DNA of 6,994 nt, taken from CAYQAJ01 sp964415245. Its GTDB lineage: Bacteria > Planctomycetota > Planctomycetia > Pirellulales > Pirellulaceae. The stretch is from assembly GCA_964415245.1 (NCBI GenBank), contig CAYQAJ010000265.1, positions 1-6,994 on the forward strand, given 5' to 3'. Shown here one piece after another: positions 1 through 6,379 of the stretch. The notes under the pieces are model-generated. The model was not told where the DNA came from. It did no database searches and worked only from the letters and a program-made list of their open reading frames with translations. The position numbers and the translations under genes were made by a program. The first letter of the stretch is position 1. Each line of letters starts with the position of its first letter.

Positions 1-3000
1 CTGTTTCGTTGGGAAGCACTTCGACGTTGAGCACGCGCTTCTCGGGCGGAACGACGACTTCCTTGGTCTCGCTGTAGACCTTGCCGCCCGAAATGGTCAC
101 CGCCTCGATGAAGAAGTTGGGCATGTCTTTCTTGACGACGGCCACTTCCTCCACCGCGCTCTTGCCTTCGAGCCGCAGCACCTTGGGAGGCAGGTAGATG
201 CCGTTGGCCGGCCTTACGAACAACAGCACCGTGCTGTCGGCCTGATCGGTATTGACCTGCAAGCTGACGGTGTCGCCGGGCTGATAGTCGCGCTCTTCGG
301 GAATCAGCTCGATGTTGTTGAATCGGTAATCCTTACCGTCGAACCCTTCGCCGATGATGGTGAAGAGATAGCCACCCTCGATGGTGTGTTCCTTGGCGTC
401 GGTCAATTCGTACGCCAGGCGGTATTGCCCTTTGGCCGAGGCGCGAATCTGGAGATCCGCAACACCGAGGTCCGACGTATCCAGGTCCCAACGCCGCACG
501 GGCGTCTCGACCGGCTTGTTGTCCTTATCGTACGTGATCTTCAGCAGCGTGAGCATGCCCGTGCCCTCGACGGGCTTCTGGTCGAGCGTCTGCGCCATGA
601 AGTTGGCGTGCACGATGTCGCCCACGCGGTAGTAGCCGCGGTTGACCCAGGTGAACACCTTGAACGGCTTGCGGGCCACGAGCACTTTGCCCGTGCCGAC
701 GATAGTGCGGCGCGATTCGTCGCGCACTTCGGCCGTGATGGTGTACTCGTGGTCCTTATTGGCGTGAATGGCTTTTGCGACGGCGGTGTCAATCTCGACG
801 TCGATCGTGCCGTCCTCGCCGATGGGCACTTCCTGTTCGGAGACCAGCTCCGGAGGTTGCTGCTGACCTTGCCACCACCACCAGGGGAGCGGGCGCATGC
901 AGCCGACCCAGTTTTGCCAGCCGGGGTACCAGGGATAGTCGTAGCAGAACCACCAGTAGCCCGGTCCGTAGCACCAGTCCCAAATCCCTATGGGGTACCA
1001 TCGCTGCGAGTAGTCGCTGCGCATGACCTTGTACTTGACGGTGGCGCTGGTGACCGGCGAGCCGAAGTAGTATTTGGCGTTGATCTTGGCAGTGATCTTT
1101 TCACCCAGCATCACCGGCTCCGTGGGAGCATCGATGGTCACTTCGAATTCGGGCTTCTTATACTCCTCGACGCGGAAGCTGCCGCCCCCGCTGGCCACCG
1201 GCTGGCGATCCTGCGTGGCGGTGAGCTGCATGTTGTACATGCCGAGCGTGGCATCGCGGGGAAGCTCCAACGTGCCCTCGACGCCGCCGTACTCGTCGGC
1301 CGTGAGCGTCTGCGAGTAGATCTTTTCCCCCTTGGGGTTGTAGATTTCGACCGGGAACGTCTCGCCGGCGAATTCCGACGCGTCGTCCTTGTCGTACTGC
1401 GCGCGGCCGACCCAGAACTTGAAGTGCACGCTCTGGTCGGGGCGATAAACGGGCCGGTCGGTGATCGCGAACACCTTGATGGTGTTGTACTGCTGGTCGT
1501 AGTACTGGCCGGTCCACACGCCACGGAAGCCGAGGAAGGCGAAACGGCTGTCCTCCTTCGTGCGCGCGGTGACGAGCCACTGGTACTCCTGGTTCAGGTC
1601 GGCAGGATCGGGCAGAACAATCCCGTCCTTGTCGCTGTGATCGCGGAATTCCTTGGTGATTACCTGATAGCGATTGTTTCCCAGGGGCTTTTGCTGGTAG
1701 CCGAAGAAGTCGACATCGGCGTCGGCCACCGGGGTGCCGTCTACCGCGTCGCCCACGAAGTACATATTGCGGCCGTCGAGCGGCTTTTTGACCATCGCCG
1801 TGTCGGCCACCCACACGATGATCTTGCTCACGTTGCCGTCGGCGATCGTTGAAGTGAGCAGGTAGGCGCCCGGCTTCTTGAGCGGCGTGGTGACGGTGAC
1901 GCGGCGATCGAAGTGCTTCTCGCGCGGCGTGAGCTCCATGTCCCACGAGGCCACGTTGTCGCCGATGTACTGCTGCTCGTTATTGTTGACCAGCCGCCAG
2001 CCGATGTTGTCGATGTTCATCCGCTGCCAGTCGAGCTGGGCGGGATCGCTCTTGAGATACTCCTTGACGTCGCCCAGCAGCTTGTCGACCAGGATTTCCT
2101 GGGCGGTAAAGCTCACCTTGTCGGCGTTGCGGAAGCGGAATTCGAGCGTGGCGCCTTCGCCCGCCGGCTGGGTCATGATTGGCTCGAACATGCCCCAATT
2201 GCCGACGATCTGTTCGAGCTGCTGCTTCTTCCAGTTATTGGGGCCGGGGCCGTACTGATCGATGCTCTGCTGCCAGTATTCGGCCGCGCGGGGGTATTGC
2301 CGGCGGTTGGCGAATGCATTGGCCAGCACGTTCAGCGCGGTTTCCCCCTGGCCCGTGCGCGGCTCGGCGGCAACTTGCTGGTAGATCTTGATGTAATTGA
2401 ACTCGTCGGGGAGCTCGAACCGCTTGATGCCGTTGGCCAGCTTGGCGATCGTTTCGTTATCCTTGAGGGTGTGCAGGGCGTAGGTGCCGCTCTCGTCGGT
2501 CTTGGTATCGTCGTCGTCGGTCGGCTGGCCGAAGAAGTTGCCGTACCACATTCCCTGGTTGAGCGTCTCGACGCCGAATTGCGACAGCGAGAACTGCGCA
2601 AGCTGCATACGAACCGTGTTCAACAATTGCGGCGAATTCTCGATGGCCTGATCGAGGGCCCACCGCCACCGCTGTCCGTCGGTTTCCGCCTCTTCCCACG
2701 TTTTGACCGAGTAGTGGTAGACCGGCTTGCCTTCCTCGTCGACCGGCGCCCCGTTGTATTCGCGCCAATAGGGGTATCCCTCTTCGTAGTCGGGGAGTTG
2801 GCTCAGGTCGGAGAGGTACTGAAGCCGCCACGCTTCGTAGAAACCGCGCTGGTAAAGAAGCTGATCCGCCAGATTCAGGTAGAACTGGGCCACTTCCTGC
2901 TTCTGGTCGTCCTCGCGCGTCGACGGAATGGCCTGCACCATGAGCTGCAGGGCCCGCACGCGGTCGCGCTCCATCGAGTTGACGATGGTTCCGCCGCCGC

Positions 3001-3397
3001 GGTGCTGCCCCCGCTCGAACTCGCCAGCGATGGTGAAACCGAAGTGCTGTTGTTGCAGATACTGCTGCGCCGTGGTGTGCAGCAGCCGCCAGTTGTTCTC
3101 GTGGGCGGCGACCGTGCTCTCGAGCAGCTCGTCGATCTCATTGACGCGGCCAAGCTGCTGAAGAGCCTGAACGGCCATGTTCAGGTCGTTGGAAACCAGC
3201 TTGGGATCGGTCTCGGGGTCGAGGCACAGCGTACGCAGAGAGTCGTAGGCGTCGCGGAAGTTGCCGTCGCGGAAGTTCTGCTGGGCTTTGTCGCGGACTT
3301 CCTTGGGCTCGGGCGGCTGCGATAGTGCGGCTGCAACACAAATGGCCACCCCTATAAGGGTCACAAACGCGAAGAACGGTAACTTGCTGGTTTTCAT
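1..3397 (-). CDS. Secreted alpha-2-macroglobulin-like protein, N-terminal part (C-terminus off the left edge)
   Basis: Open from an ATG at 3397 to the window edge, giving 1132 residues without a stop. Residues 1-26 form a Sec signal peptide: MKTSK, a hydrophobic core to about residue 24, then SQPPEP. C20 is preceded by Ile, so it is not a lipobox. Residues 30-390 look alpha-helical and TPR-like, clearest at 353-382. From about 417 macroglobulin-type beta domains follow. TDRPVYRP near 645 is the signature of the A2M_N (MG2) domain, VEEYKKPEFEV at 743 opens the next domain, and YQPGDTVSL near 1038 opens the domain before the bait region. Family members are large protease-trapping or envelope-guarding proteins, often 1500-2000 residues. 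The bait region, the thioester motif (CxEQ) if present, and the receptor-like domain would lie beyond the edge, so trapping competence cannot be judged. Residues 800-842 are an unusual Trp/Tyr-rich stretch. Upstream there is only a weak purine-rich stretch (AGGCGGGG, about 10 bp away). Family assignment is firm; the substrate is unknown. Confidence 0.93.
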   Translation of the reverse strand, partial: MKTSKLPFFAFVTLIGVAICVAAALSQPPEPKEVRDKAQQNFRDGNFRDAYDSLRTLCLDPETDPKLVSNDLNMAVQALQQLGRVNEIDELLESTVAAHENNWRLLHTTAQQYLQQQHFGFTIAGEFERGQHRGGGTIVNSMERDRVRALQLMVQAIPSTREDDQKQEVAQFYLNLADQLLYQRGFYEAWRLQYLSDLSQLPDYEEGYPYWREYNGAPVDEEGKPVYHYSVKTWEEAETDGQRWRWALDQAIENSPQLLNTVRMQLAQFSLSQFGVETLNQGMWYGNFFGQPTDDDDTKTDESGTYALHTLKDNETIAKLANGIKRFELPDEFNYIKIYQQVAAEPRTGQGETALNVLANAFANRRQYPRAAEYWQQSIDQYGPGPNNWKKQQLEQIVGNWGMFEPIMTQPAGEGATLEFRFRNADKVSFTAQEILVDKLLGDVKEYLKSDPAQLDWQRMNIDNIGWRLVNNNEQQYIGDNVASWDMELTPREKHFDRRVTVTTPLKKPGAYLLTSTIADGNVSKIIVWVADTAMVKKPLDGRNMYFVGDAVDGTPVADADVDFFGYQQKPLGNNRYQVITKEFRDHSDKDGIVLPDPADLNQEYQWLVTARTKEDSRFAFLGFRGVWTGQYYDQQYNTIKVFAITDRPVYRPDQSVHFKFWVGRAQYDKDDASEFAGETFPVEIYNPKGEKIYSQTLTADEYGGVEGTLELPRDATLGMYNMQLTATQDRQPVASGGGSFRVEEYKKPEFEVTIDAPTEPVMLGEKITAKINAKYYFGSPVTSATVKYKVMRSDYSQRWYPIGIWDWCYGPGYWWFCYDYPWYPGWQNWVGCMRPLPWWWWQGQQQPPELVSEQEVPIGEDGTIDVEIDTAVAKAIHANKDHEYTITAEVRDESRRTIVGTGKVLVARKPFKVFTWVNRGYYRVGDIVHANFMAQTLDQKPVEGTGMLTLLKITYDKDNKPVETPVRRWDLDTSDLGVADLQIRASAKGQYRLAYELTDAKEHTIEGGYLFTIIGEGFDGKDYRFNNIELIPEERDYQPGDTVSLQVNTDQADSTVLLFVRPANGIYLPPKVLRLEGKSAVEEVAVVKKDMPNFFIEAVTISGGKVYSETKEVVVPPEKRVLNVEVLPNET
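872..1000 (-). other. Aromatic (Trp/Tyr) insertion within the alpha-2-macroglobulin
   Basis: Residues 800-842 of the alpha-2-macroglobulin contain 12 Trp, 6 Tyr and 1 Phe in 43 residues, with recurring WYP, YGPGYWW and YPWYPGW units and a closing run of four Trp (872-883). Three of the five cysteines seen in the 1132 residues fall here (the others are C20 in the signal peptide and C58). The stretch follows a macroglobulin strand pair (YYFGSPVTSATVKYKVMR) and precedes a strand-like return (PELVSEQEVPIGEDG). It therefore looks like an extended loop within one beta-sandwich domain. The composition is read directly; an exposed membrane-, glycan- or partner-contacting loop is inference. Confidence 0.8.
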
Positions 3398-3751
3398 GGC
3401 TATGGACCCCGCCTGAAGGATTCCGAATCCCACCCGGAAACGAAGATTTGCCAAACAGATGAGGGCACAAAACACCCCCCCGACCCTGGATAGACGCCCG
3501 TAGGCGCCGGAAAGTTCCACGATCCGGCCCACGGCCTTTGTAACTCCGCCGCCCGGCGGCGAACAGTCCCGGCGCAGGGGGTGGTTCGAGAATGTGGGGT
3601 TGTTGGTGTTCCGCCCGCCAATTGCCCGGTTCTGGCCGCTATCTGGTCGATTTTCACCGGTCGCGGCGGCACCCGGTCGCTTGATCGGCGCGAGTACTTT
3701 TCACGCCCCCGGTTGTTTAATCATGGAGGCAGGTGGGGCAAATCATAACCG

Positions 3752-3781
3752 TTTACTGCACATGCGGTTTTAATCTAAGAT
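3752..3781 (+). promoter_or_regulatory. Candidate sigma70-type promoter for the J-like membrane protein
   Basis: A TTTACT -35 (3752-3757) and a TAAGAT -10 (3776-3781) are separated by 18 bp, each matching 4 of 6 consensus bases including the most conserved ones. They lie in the AT-richest part of the gap, about 178 bp before the start codon. This would give a leader of about 170 nt containing the hairpin at 3834-3862. Planctomycete promoters are poorly defined by motif, so this is a candidate only. Confidence 0.3.
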
Positions 3782-3833
3782 GGAAGCTGCTCCCGCCGGA
3801 ACCGATACAACCCCTGCGCCACCTACGTTGCGT

Positions 3834-3862
3834 GCAAGCGAAGCGGCACGCTTCACGCTTGC
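3834..3862 (+). promoter_or_regulatory. Leader hairpin upstream of the J-like membrane protein
   Basis: GCAAGCG (3834-3840) pairs with CGCTTGC (3856-3862), and directly inside AAGCG (3841-3845) pairs with CGCTT (3849-3853). This leaves a 3-nt loop and a 2-nt bulge: 12 base pairs in 29 nt. It lies 96 bp before the start codon, inside the predicted leader. There is no following T-tract, so a simple terminator or attenuator is not supported. It could stabilise the mRNA or be an operator palindrome. Confidence 0.45.
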
Positions 3863-3958
3863 GAGTGCGACGGATCGCCCCCCCAACCCAGGACTGAGCC
3901 ACGCGCGGCCCCGCTCGAACGGACTCGGCCGCTGCGCCCGCTGAAGGCAAGCACCATC

Positions 3959-6157
3959 ATGGCAACCTCCCCCGCCCAGAAATTCAGCGGCTACCACGAA
4001 TGGTTGGGGTTGGATCCTGCCGTCACCAGGCCCAACTATTACCAGCTCGTGTCGCTGGATCCGACGGTTGACGACGCCGACGCAATCCGGGCGGCCGCCG
4101 ATCGAGCGCTCTCCAAGGTGCGTGCCTGCCGCCCCGGTGACCGGGCCGCGCAATGGGCTGCCTTGCTCGACGAGTTGAAGGACGCCAAGTCCTGCCTCAC
4201 CGACCCCGGCAAGCGGGCCGAATACGACCGGAAACTTCGAGAAGGGACCCCCGATACCGTATCGGAACATGCGCAAGCTTCGGCGGAAACGGCACCGCGC
4301 CGCGCTCCTGGACCCCAGCAAACCAAGGCGTCCACTGCCTCAAGTTTGACGTCGAAACCGACGTCGAAGCCGAGACGTTCTGACGTCGATTCGACTGGCC
4401 TGGACGACAACACGATTGCTTCCTGGCTCGACAATGAAGAGGACGCGCCTTCCGACGACGCGTCGTGGCCCGACTGTAAATCGAAGCCAAAGACCGACGT
4501 GGCAACAGGTCGGCCCACCGCCAGTGAGACGAAGCACGTAACAAGCCAACAGGCGACGACACCCGCGGCGGATCGGACGACGAACGCAACGTCGAAGCCC
4601 ACGTCGCCGCAGTCGTCCAAGCCGGCTGATGCCAAGCGCGAAGGCGCTCCGGCCACGTCGAAGGCCGCGGGATCGGTCGCAACGCAGGTCCCCTTCGCGC
4701 CAGTCGAACAGGAGCTGCCGCTGCCGGAGCCGGACGAGCCAAAGCCAAAGACCCCGACTTCCGGAACGGCGTCGGGAAAGGGACCGCAGAAAACCGCGCC
4801 CCGGAATGCGGACGCGTCGGCGGGGCATGCACCAACTACTGACCCGGGTGCGGCCGAGGACGAACTGGATCCCATGGCACCGTTCGATGTATCGCTGATG
4901 TCGTCCGGCGCGGCGATAAACGACGCATCGCAAGACGCCATGCTTCCTCCCACCGCTGAATCGACGGGCCAAAGTGCAGCCGCGGGAGCCATTCCGACCG
5001 CCCAACGCGCGCAGCACCACGCGGTCGCACATCTATCGGCGGGGGCAATCGGCGCTTCTCCCGAAAAGCACGCGGTCGCAGCCAAAGCAAGCGCTTTCGG
5101 CGCTGACGCGGCGCAAGATGCGGGTTCTTCGCCCGACGACGACGCGCCCGGCGTGCGCGGTGCACACTCCGCCGCGCAGGCAACCCGCGCCCGCGCCAAG
5201 TCGAACGTGACCGTGCTGCTGTTCAGCGCCGTGGCGGGCGGGATTTTGTTCCTGGGCGCCATCGGCATCCTCTACATGATGGGAGTCTTCGGCGGCGATC
5301 GAGGCGACAACGTGGCCGATGGCGGCGGTTCTGGCAAGTTGGGCGTATACGACGCAGCGACCGACAACGGCAAACTACCAGCGACTCCATCCGGCGGCAC
5401 CAAGAACGGTAAAGGAACGGACACGCCGCCTACCCCGACTCCCACACCGACTCCCGACCCGACGCCAACGCCCGATCCCACACCTACGCCAACGCCCACA
5501 CCGGATCCCACCCCCACTCCCGATCCGACGCCGACTCCGACCCCAACCCCTGATCCAACACCCACCCCCACGCCGACACCGGATCCGGAACCTGCTCCTC
5601 CCCCGCCCGCCGAGCTGGTCGAGGCGCTGAATACGGCGTGGCTGGCCTTGTCGGAACGCAATCTCGAAGAGGCCCGCGGCGAGATCGAACGTGCCCGAGC
5701 GATGGCCGCACATCCCGATCACACGGCGCAGGTGGAGCGGCTTTCGCTTTTGGCCGATTACGTGACCCAGTTCTGGGAAGCGGTCGAAGAGGGACGCAGC
5801 AACCTGCCCGCCGGCAGCGAGCTGACAGTCAAGTCGACCACGGCGGTTGTGGTGGAGTCGACGCCCGAACGGTTCGTGATCCGCGTGGCGGGCATGAACC
5901 AGCGCTATGCCCCCCACGAGATACCGGGCGGTCTCGCAGTTGTTCTTGCCGAAAGAGCCCTCGACTTGGGCGACCCCGTCGGTTTGCTGGTGATGGGGTC
6001 CATTTATGCCGTTGACCGAAACACCGACAAGCACGCCGAGGCTCGCGACTACTGGCAGCGGGCCGAGCTCGGGGGCGAGAAGATCGACGAGCTCATGGCG
6101 GTGCTGGAGGACGGCTACGGGGTTGTGCCGGAGCCAGAGCCGCAACCAGAGACTTAG
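3959..6157 (+). CDS. Membrane-anchored J-like-domain protein with Thr-Pro spacer and extracytoplasmic C-terminal domain
   Basis: 732 residues. Residues 10-95 (YHEWLGL to YDRKLRE) resemble the degenerate J-like module seen at the N-terminus of many planctomycete proteins. The helix III-IV part (ELKDAKSCLTDPGKRAEYD) is well kept, but the HPD needed to stimulate Hsp70 is absent, with RPGD (58-61) in that loop. Residues 96-410 are low-complexity and disordered, rich in Ala, Thr, Ser, Pro and Lys, with one acidic patch around SWLDNEEDA (155-163). RARAK precedes a single helix at 417-441, so by the positive-inside rule the N-terminus is cytoplasmic. Residues 492-543 are a Thr-Pro/Asp-Pro spacer. 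Residues 551-720 form a folded domain with helices (LNTAWLALSERNLEEARGEIERA), a central FW (605-606) and a beta section (ELTVKSTTAVVVE). I do not recognise a function for it. A weak AAGG lies 11 bp before ATG. The stop codon's last base belongs to an inserted palindromic element. It is probably a scaffold or adaptor across the inner membrane; this is inference. Confidence 0.9.
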   Translation: MATSPAQKFSGYHEWLGLDPAVTRPNYYQLVSLDPTVDDADAIRAAADRALSKVRACRPGDRAAQWAALLDELKDAKSCLTDPGKRAEYDRKLREGTPDTVSEHAQASAETAPRRAPGPQQTKASTASSLTSKPTSKPRRSDVDSTGLDDNTIASWLDNEEDAPSDDASWPDCKSKPKTDVATGRPTASETKHVTSQQATTPAADRTTNATSKPTSPQSSKPADAKREGAPATSKAAGSVATQVPFAPVEQELPLPEPDEPKPKTPTSGTASGKGPQKTAPRNADASAGHAPTTDPGAAEDELDPMAPFDVSLMSSGAAINDASQDAMLPPTAESTGQSAAAGAIPTAQRAQHHAVAHLSAGAIGASPEKHAVAAKASAFGADAAQDAGSSPDDDAPGVRGAHSAAQATRARAKSNVTVLLFSAVAGGILFLGAIGILYMMGVFGGDRGDNVADGGGSGKLGVYDAATDNGKLPATPSGGTKNGKGTDTPPTPTPTPTPDPTPTPDPTPTPTPTPDPTPTPDPTPTPTPTPDPTPTPTPTPDPEPAPPPPAELVEALNTAWLALSERNLEEARGEIERARAMAAHPDHTAQVERLSLLADYVTQFWEAVEEGRSNLPAGSELTVKSTTAVVVESTPERFVIRVAGMNQRYAPHEIPGGLAVVLAERALDLGDPVGLLVMGSIYAVDRNTDKHAEARDYWQRAELGGEKIDELMAVLEDGYGVVPEPEPQPET
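3986..4243 (+). other. Degenerate J-like domain (no HPD)
   Basis: Residues 10-95 of the membrane protein. The order is a YHEWLGL motif, an NYYQLVSLDP segment equivalent to the J-domain opening (YxxLgv), a helix (ADAIRAAADRALSKVRA), a loop with RPGD instead of HPD, a helix (AAQWAALLDELKDAKSCL) and the closing DPGKRAEYD. Loss of HPD argues against canonical DnaK stimulation and for a role as a protein-binding fold. Confidence 0.75.
5207..5281 (+). other. Single transmembrane helix of the J-like protein
   Basis: Residues 417-441 (VTVLLFSAVAGG to GILYMM) are an uninterrupted hydrophobic run of about 25 residues. It is preceded by the basic RARAKSN and followed by the acidic, Gly-rich GGDRGDNVADGGG. 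Charge distribution predicts N-in/C-out, so the J-like domain faces the cytoplasm and the C-terminal domain lies outside the membrane. Confidence 0.9.
5432..5587 (+). repeat. Thr-Pro / Asp-Pro coding repeat (extracytoplasmic spacer)
   Basis: Residues 492-543 are made only of TP and DP dipeptides in a regular order. A 10-residue unit (TPTPTPTPDP) alternates with a 6-residue unit (TPTPDP) twice, followed by two 10-residue units, so every Asp sits at a fixed phase (a 48-bp higher-order period). Such runs form stiff polyproline-II-like stalks and would hold the C-terminal domain away from the membrane. All four Pro codons and several Thr codons are mixed, so the DNA is less repetitive than the protein. 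Confidence 0.92.
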
Positions 6158-6254
6158 AGCCTATCCAAAAACCGTCCCGGACAAGGGGACAGGCACCTTT
6201 TGCTCCGCAGACTCCGCAAAACGAGCCAGTCCCCGACGGTCTTTGGATAGGCTC
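6157..6254. mobile_element. MITE-like palindromic element, 98 bp, flanked by CTTAG direct repeats
   Basis: The ends are inverted repeats of 26 bp with three mismatches. The first 13 bases, GAGCCTATCCAAA, are perfect (6157-6169 against 6242-6254). The direct repeat CTTAG occurs at both junctions (6153-6157 and 6254-6258); its outer three or four bases would be the target duplication. GAGCC-type ends and a short TNA or YTAR duplication fit IS5-family elements, so this may be a non-autonomous IS5-like derivative; no transposase fits in 98 bp. The left end overlaps the TAG stop of the upstream gene. Transcribed, the element folds into one long hairpin and may act as a 3' end or terminator. Confidence 0.7.
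6185..6234. repeat. Inner nested palindrome of the 98-bp element
   Basis: GGGGAC (6185-6190) pairs with GTCCCC (6229-6234), GGC (6192-6194) with GCC (6225-6227), and TTTTGC (6198-6203) with GCAAAA (6216-6221). The 12-nt loop is flanked by two copies of CTCCGCA (6203-6209 and 6212-6218). This inner core is structurally separate from the outer terminal repeats, being offset on the left by an 8-nt bulge (6177-6184). Confidence 0.75.
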
Positions 6255-6279
6255 TTAGTGGACTGCTGCGGCAACACAG

Positions 6280-6360
6280 TAGGTCCCGTCTGCCGGGCGG
6301 GACCTTGCGCCGGCAGAATGCGTTGTGGCGGCCAAGGTCCCGCTCGGCAAGCGGGACCTA
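6280..6360. repeat. Paired-hairpin repeat (REP/BIME-like) between convergent genes
   Basis: Hairpin 1: AGGTCCCG (6281-6288), 9-nt loop, CGGGACCT (6298-6305). Hairpin 2: AGGTCCCGCT (6335-6344), loop CGGCA, AGCGGGACCT (6350-6359). The whole 81-bp unit also begins with TAGGTCCCG and ends with CGGGACCTA, so the outermost arms are mutually complementary. Two near-identical hairpins separated by 29 bp are typical of bacterial interspersed mosaic repeats. Sitting between convergent genes it could also end transcription from both sides, but no T-tract follows either stem. Confidence 0.7.
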
Positions 6361-6379
6361 ATTCGGATAGCCGTCGCCC

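Larger units (their letters stand above)
3398..3958. other. Divergent intergenic region, 561 bp
   Basis: This region separates the minus-strand alpha-2-macroglobulin from the plus-strand membrane protein and must hold both promoters. No convincing coding frame is seen: the open frames are short, Arg/Pro-rich and without domain signal. The stretch 3705-3785 is more AT-rich than its surroundings and carries a candidate rightward promoter; a strong hairpin follows at 3834-3862. A small GC hairpin (CCGCC/GGCGG) lies at 3547-3560. I could not choose a leftward promoter with confidence; a TTGGCA-like -35 box exists on the minus strand near 3450, without a good -10. Confidence 0.7.

Noticed and set aside
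386..3325. Long open frames on the plus strand (386-1852 and 1913-3325)
   Set aside because: They lie antisense to the alpha-2-macroglobulin, lack recognisable domains and have the Val/Leu/Arg-rich make-up typical of the reverse of GC-rich coding DNA. The minus frame shows a signal peptide and family motifs.
3338..3340. C20 of the alpha-2-macroglobulin signal region as a lipoprotein cysteine
   Set aside because: The residue before it is Ile and the hydrophobic core continues past it (VAAAL), which does not fit a lipobox. A normal Sec signal is more likely.
3400..3950. Short Arg/Pro-rich open frames in the divergent gap
   Set aside because: Their composition is that of random GC-rich DNA, without ribosome binding sites, domains or plausible neighbours.
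4039..5268. 409-residue open frame on the minus strand
   Set aside because: It is antisense to the J-like protein, with Ser/Ala/Cys-rich low complexity mirroring the disordered linker and no domain signal.
5432..5587. CRISPR-like or tandem-DNA array
   Set aside because: The regularity is in the protein (TP/DP) and not in fixed DNA repeats with spacers. It lies in frame inside a gene.
6280..6360. Classical rho-independent terminator
   Set aside because: The stems are strong, but no run of T follows on either strand. A repeat element that may incidentally end transcription is the safer call.
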